The position numbers were made by a program, and so were the translations under genes. Below the pieces are notes generated by a model. It saw only the letters and a program-made list of their open reading frames with translations, had not been told where the DNA came from and searched no databases. From an uncultured Helicobacter sp. (GTDB lineage: Bacteria > Campylobacterota > Campylobacteria > Campylobacterales > Helicobacteraceae), in the NCBI GenBank assembly GCA_944325475.1, contig CALVAF010000110.1, positions 1-8,808 on the forward strand: 8,808 nucleotides of DNA. Direction: 5' to 3'. Positions within the stretch are counted from its first letter, which is position 1. Each line of letters starts with the position of its first letter. Positions 5,964-8,808 of this stretch are shown here, piece after piece.

Positions 5964-7298
5964 CTATTCATACCCCACACTTTGCAAAAACGCCTGTATT
6001 TGCAGTTGCTCATTACTGCCTATCGTGCTTAGGCGCAAAAGTGGCAGGTCGTATTTGGCTAAAATAGAATCTTTAAGCCTATCGTTTTGCGCTTGTTTTG
6101 TGGTGGCATTATGAAAGGCAAAGCCATCGACCTCGATGCAGCCCACTGGGCATTTATCCATAGTATTATAAATGAGAAAATCTATATGGGGATTAAAAGC
6201 ATAGATTTGCTCTTCTTTGGAGAGTAGAGCGCTATCATTTAGGATTCTATAAAGCGGGATATGTGTGAGTATATCAAGCATAGGGTGGGGTTTGAGGCAT
6301 TCTTGTATGGTGTGAAATGCAAGGTTTTCAGAATCAAATTGCGAAATCTTCCTCTTGTCTTTAAGATAAGCAAGGCGGGCTTGTCTATTTGCTTTATAGA
6401 GTAAATCAAAGATAGATTTTACCTTGCTTTGTGCGACTTCAAAATTTTCATATCGTATGTATTTGATAAAATCGCCAATAATAGTGTGTGGCGAATGCGC
6501 GATTTGCTCGCTTGTTACGAGTTGTAGTGTGCTTTTAGCGCGGCTTATGGCGACATTAAGAATCTTTGCATCATTAATAAAGTCATTGCTTACATTGGCG
6601 GTGGTCGTGAGTATGATAGCCTCCTTTTCCCTGCCTTGGTATTTATGTATGGTATCTGTCTCTATGTCCTTTAGTGTGTTTTGTAAATGCTTCTTTTGCT
6701 CGTTGTAGGGTGTGATGATTCCAATCTCTTCTTTAGCAAAGTCTTTTTGCAAGGAGGGCAGAATCTCTTGAGTGATCACATCGATTTCTCTTTGGTTATA
6801 CAAGCCTCGCGCGTGGTTGCCTCTAGCTGTGATATAGGCTTGTATAGGGCTGCTTTGTGTGGTATTTTTGCTTAAGATAATGAGTTGGTTATTATAAAAT
6901 CGTTTATTGCAAAAGCCTATGATTTTTGGGTGGCAACGATAATACTCTTTAAGCAGCACACTTGGCACAGAATCTAACGCAGCCTTTATGGAGCTAAGCA
7001 GGCTATGCTTAGTGTAGTCATATGATTCTGTAATGCTAAGGTTTAGGGATTGTATTTGTCGCTTTGTGTCTTTGTCAATCACATTTGGTAGTTGCTTGGT
7101 ATCGCCTACAATCACGGCATTTTTCGCACACAATAGCGCTAATGCACCACTTACCAAATCCACCTGCGAAGCTTCATCAACAATCACATAATCAAAGAGC
7201 GGATTATCCTGCATAGTCCCTAGTGATGAAGTGATAGAATGTGTCGTGCTAAAAACTATGGGGTATTGTTTCAAAAATTCTTGTGGTTTATAGCGCAA
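5964..7298 (-). CDS. C-terminal fragment of SF1 helicase with DUF2726-like nuclease domain
   Basis: This is the back half of a superfamily 1B DNA2/NAM7/UPF1-like helicase. Numbered from TTG 7298, it has Walker B VIVDEAS (38-44), GDTKQLP (65-71), YYRCHPKII (119-127), IHKYQGREKEAI (217-228) and LNVAISRAK (247-255, arginine finger). A C-terminal PD-(D/E)XK-like domain of the DUF2726 kind follows: HIDFLIYN (371-378, Asp373), CIEVDGFAFH (387-396, Glu389 and Asp391) and DRLKDSIL with Lys409. There is no Walker A in this piece; that lies in the upstream fragment at 7571-8808. TTG 7298 has no properly spaced ribosome site, and the same frame is open back to 7424, so this is a severed fragment rather than a separate gene. 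Whether it is translated is unknown. Confidence 0.8.
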   Translation of the reverse strand: MRYKPQEFLKQYPIVFSTTHSITSSLGTMQDNPLFDYVIVDEASQVDLVSGALALLCAKNAVIVGDTKQLPNVIDKDTKRQIQSLNLSITESYDYTKHSLLSSIKAALDSVPSVLLKEYYRCHPKIIGFCNKRFYNNQLIILSKNTTQSSPIQAYITARGNHARGLYNQREIDVITQEILPSLQKDFAKEEIGIITPYNEQKKHLQNTLKDIETDTIHKYQGREKEAIILTTTANVSNDFINDAKILNVAISRAKSTLQLVTSEQIAHSPHTIIGDFIKYIRYENFEVAQSKVKSIFDLLYKANRQARLAYLKDKRKISQFDSENLAFHTIQECLKPHPMLDILTHIPLYRILNDSALLSKEEQIYAFNPHIDFLIYNTMDKCPVGCIEVDGFAFHNATTKQAQNDRLKDSILAKYDLPLLRLSTIGSNEQLQIQAFLQSVGYE

Positions 7299-7338
7299 AT
7301 CCTCTAGGCTAAAGATTTTCCCTGCTTCATAGTCTTTA

Positions 7339-7563
7339 TAGCGGCTTATAAGACAATGCTTTAAGAGTGAAAGCGAAGATTCTTGGAGGGTTTGTAGGGG
7401 GTTTTGTGTATTTAGTGTGTAGAGTTACTTCATCTTTGCGTAATTTTGCTTGTAAGATAGCAATACTTTTGGTGTAATAGAGATTTTCTAAGGCTTTTAG
7501 AATCTCTTGTTTTGTGTGTTTATAGAATCTATCCGCACACGCAAGGTGGCAGAATCTAGCAAT
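7339..7563 (-). pseudogene. Middle remnant of the broken helicase (third reading frame)
   Basis: Between the two large helicase fragments a different frame is open for 75 codons. It reads RFCHLACADRFYKHTKQE, then LENLYYTKSIAILQAKLRKDE, which is helical and lysine-rich like the helicase linker beside it. It stops at 7336-7338, and the C-terminal fragment's frame overlaps it from 7424. A one-base removal in 7340-7424, for example in the GGGGGTTTT tract at 7397-7405, would join them. On the upstream side it joins the N-terminal fragment at an AGATTC codon pair if the inserted element is removed. Confidence 0.65.
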
Positions 7564-7564
7564 C

Positions 7565-7676
7565 TAGATTCTATAACAAAGGTCGAAATGAGCGCGTAGC
7601 GGAGCGAAGTGGGGATTCACTCCCCACAGAGGAAAAGAATTTGCACACTGCAAATTCCATAGAATTATAGAATCTA
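7565..7676 (-). mobile_element. 112-bp MITE-like insertion with 12-bp terminal inverted repeats
   Basis: TAGATTCTATAA (7565-7576) and TTATAGAATCTA (7665-7676) are perfect 12-bp inverted repeats bounding 112 bp. Inside are two hairpins: GTGGGGA/TCCCCAC (7609-7627, 5-nt loop) and GAATTTGCA/TGCAAATTC (7637-7657, 3-nt loop). The interior is more GC-rich than its surroundings (GCGCGTAGCGGAGCG). No transposase is encoded, so a non-autonomous element is likely. An 8-bp direct repeat (TAGATTCT on the minus strand) occurs at 7551-7558 and again at 7669-7676. Removing one repeat copy plus the intervening DNA (118 bp) restores the helicase frame. Because TAGATTCT is common here, the exact boundaries and target duplication are uncertain. 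Confidence 0.6.
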
Positions 7677-8808
7677 AAATCGCCCATGCCATAGTAATAC
7701 ACGCCCTTAAGCTTTAGCCACAACGAAAGTCTTTCTTGTTTGTGTTCTTCTAGGATAATTTTTAGCCTTAGGATTGTATGTGGGGTGGGCTTGGCAAAAA
7801 GGGTGCGTATTTTTGGGATTTTCATAGGGCTAGATTCTAAGTTTGATTCCAAAGTAGATTCTAGGTTAGATTCTACTTTGCACTCTTGGTTTTTAAAATA
7901 TTTATATTCTAGCTCTAATGCCTCTAGCTCCCTTTTAGTCGTAGCGATAGAGTTTTGGAGTTTGAAAATCTCTTTTAGTTTTTGGTGAGATTCTTGGATT
8001 GTTTGCTCTATGTTTTTGCTCTCTAAATCCTGTGTTGCAAGATTTTTGATATTGTCTTGGTATTTGGATTTTTGATTGGCTATAAAGCTTTGTTTGTTTT
8101 CTTTTTTGCCTAAAAACGCACACAAATGCGTAAGATTGTGTTTGTGAAGTTTTTCATAGATATTTTGCGTGGCGGCATTGTTGTTTGAAAGCACGGCTAT
8201 GGTTTTGGCGCGATAGAGGAGATTGGCGATGAGATTAAGGATAGTTTGTGTCTTGCCTGTGCCCGGTGGTCCCTCAATCACGCTTATTTTATGAGATAGG
8301 GCGTTTTGCAAGGCTTGGTATTGAGAGAGATTAAGCCCAAAGGGGACGAGGATTGGAGGGTGTTGGCTCTGTGTGCTTGGGGCGGTAGTGGATATAGGCG
8401 GAGTGGGATTTAGATACTCAAAAAGCACGCAAGAATCGGGTATATGAGTAATCTTGCTATATTCTTTTGAAAGCAGGGCTATGGTATTCTCATCGCTCTT
8501 GATATGGTAAGCGAGGGTTTGTAGATAGCAAAACACTTTAGAATCTCTAGCTTTGGGGAAAATGGAAAAATTGGGCTTGGTATAGGTAAAAACTTTGGGG
8601 CTACTTTTAAATTGCACTAGGATCTTATTATCTTTTAGTTCGCAGTGGGCTATTTCGTGCGTTTTGTCTTTGCCTTTAAGGAAAATGATGTGGGAGTTTG
8701 TCATTAGGTTTTTTAGCTCGCACTGTGTCTTGTAAATATCAACATTTGTATGCAGCTCAAATCCACTGCTTATAATAACTACCTTTCTAATGCTTGTCTT
8801 ATTAACCC
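7571..8808 (-). CDS. N-terminal fragment of SF1 helicase (5' end beyond window)
   Basis: This is the front half of the DNA2/NAM7/UPF1-like helicase. Numbered from ATG 8704, it has a helicase Q-motif-like LSQYQALQNAL (126-136), Walker A GPPGTGKT (145-152), the Ia-type segment AVLSNNNAATQNIYEKL (170-186), and a long Lys/Glu-rich probable coiled coil (about 215-275). A short LES repeat follows (278-291). The frame stays open upstream of ATG 8704 to the window edge (including KVVIISSGFELHTNVDIYK), and ATG 8704 has no good ribosome site, so the true start lies outside. The last 32 or so residues, from about FYNSMEFAV to RPLL, are encoded by the inserted element and are not helicase. The fragment has the ATP-binding loop but no Walker B or later motifs, so it cannot act as a helicase alone. 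Confidence 0.8.
   Translation of the reverse strand, partial: VNKTSIRKVVIISSGFELHTNVDIYKTQCELKNLMTNSHIIFLKGKDKTHEIAHCELKDNKILVQFKSSPKVFTYTKPNFSIFPKARDSKVFCYLQTLAYHIKSDENTIALLSKEYSKITHIPDSCVLFEYLNPTPPISTTAPSTQSQHPPILVPFGLNLSQYQALQNALSHKISVIEGPPGTGKTQTILNLIANLLYRAKTIAVLSNNNAATQNIYEKLHKHNLTHLCAFLGKKENKQSFIANQKSKYQDNIKNLATQDLESKNIEQTIQESHQKLKEIFKLQNSIATTKRELEALELEYKYFKNQECKVESNLESTLESNLESSPMKIPKIRTLFAKPTPHTILRLKIILEEHKQERLSLWLKLKGVYYYGMGDFRFYNSMEFAVCKFFSSVGSESPLRSATRSFRPLL
7831..7875 (-). repeat. Degenerate short tandem repeat encoding LES units
   Basis: TAGATTCTA occurs at 7831-7839, 7855-7863 and 7867-7875, with a diverged TTGATTCC copy at 7843-7850 in between. Spacing is 12 or 24 nt, so the underlying unit is about 12 nt. 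On the minus strand this encodes ESNLESTLESNLES at residues 278-291, immediately after the helicase coiled coil. The unit length is a multiple of three, so copy-number change would keep the frame. Such a repeat is likely a tolerated linker expansion. Confidence 0.6.

Larger units (their letters stand above)
5964..8808 (-). pseudogene. Whole helicase-nuclease locus, doubly interrupted and 5'-partial
   Basis: The three frames at 8808-7571, 7563-7339 and 7424-5964 together contain the full ordered motif set of one SF1B helicase with a C-terminal DUF2726-like nuclease domain: Q-motif, Walker A, Ia, linker, Walker B, III, IV, V, VI, nuclease. Removing the inserted element (118 bp with one direct repeat) and one base near 7397-7405 gives a single frame of about 900 codons within the window. 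Both lesions separate ATP-binding from ATP-hydrolysis motifs, so the product should be inactive as encoded. Helicase-nuclease proteins of this type are often found among DNA repair or phage-defence genes; which applies here is not shown. Confidence 0.7.

Noticed and set aside
6424..6875. Plus-strand open frames inside the helicase region (6424-6708, 6687-6875)
   Set aside because: They are antisense to well-conserved helicase motifs and have no recognisable features of their own.
5964..7298. The C-terminal helicase piece as an independent gene starting at TTG 7298
   Set aside because: It lacks Walker A, has no properly spaced ribosome site, its frame is open farther upstream, and the missing motifs are encoded just upstream in other frames.
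7551..7676. CRISPR array or tRNA/attachment site in the repeat-rich stretch
   Set aside because: There are no regularly spaced repeats of 25-40 nt with unique spacers, and no tRNA-like fold or T-loop sequence. The structure fits an element with terminal inverted repeats.

Overview
The window looks like chromosome from a Helicobacter-type member of the Campylobacterota (epsilonproteobacteria). The grounds are low GC, short AAGGA-type ribosome sites, TATAAT-like -10 boxes without clear -35 boxes, a short ExbB, and an NH3-dependent NadE of the form I know from Helicobacter pylori. Genus is an inference from gene character; no database search was run.

Left part, + strand: after about 490 nt with no intact gene (a decayed minus-strand reading frame is visible) comes a tight three-gene cluster: nadE (NAD synthetase), a DegT/DnrJ/EryC1-family aminotransferase-like gene, and lpxK (lipid A 4'-kinase). 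The first two overlap by 1 nt and the last two are 1 nt apart, so they are probably co-transcribed and translationally coupled. The DegT-like protein keeps the family fold motifs but has Ser where the PLP-binding lysine should be.

Middle, - strand, convergent with lpxK: exbB-exbD-tonB, the inner-membrane energy transducer for TonB-dependent outer-membrane uptake. The genes overlap by 17 and 38 nt. Upstream of exbB a TATAAT -10 box overlaps an AT-rich palindrome resembling the Helicobacter Fur box, which fits iron repression.

About 600 nt without an intact gene follows (4861-5460). It carries protein-like reading frames on the + strand broken by stops and a frame change, probably a decayed gene. 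Then comes a minus-strand gene for a small exported TPR-like protein with its own promoter.

Right part, - strand: a broken superfamily 1 (DNA2/NAM7/UPF1-like) helicase with a C-terminal DUF2726-like nuclease domain fills 5964 to the right edge, and its 5' end lies outside the window. It is interrupted twice. One break is a 112-bp MITE-like element with 12-bp perfect terminal inverted repeats and internal hairpins; the other is a one-base frameshift near a GGGGGTTTT tract. Removing both in silico gives one continuous reading frame. The 9-mer TAGATTCTA (or its complement TAGAATCTA) occurs six times within 353 bp here and forms the outer part of the element's ends.
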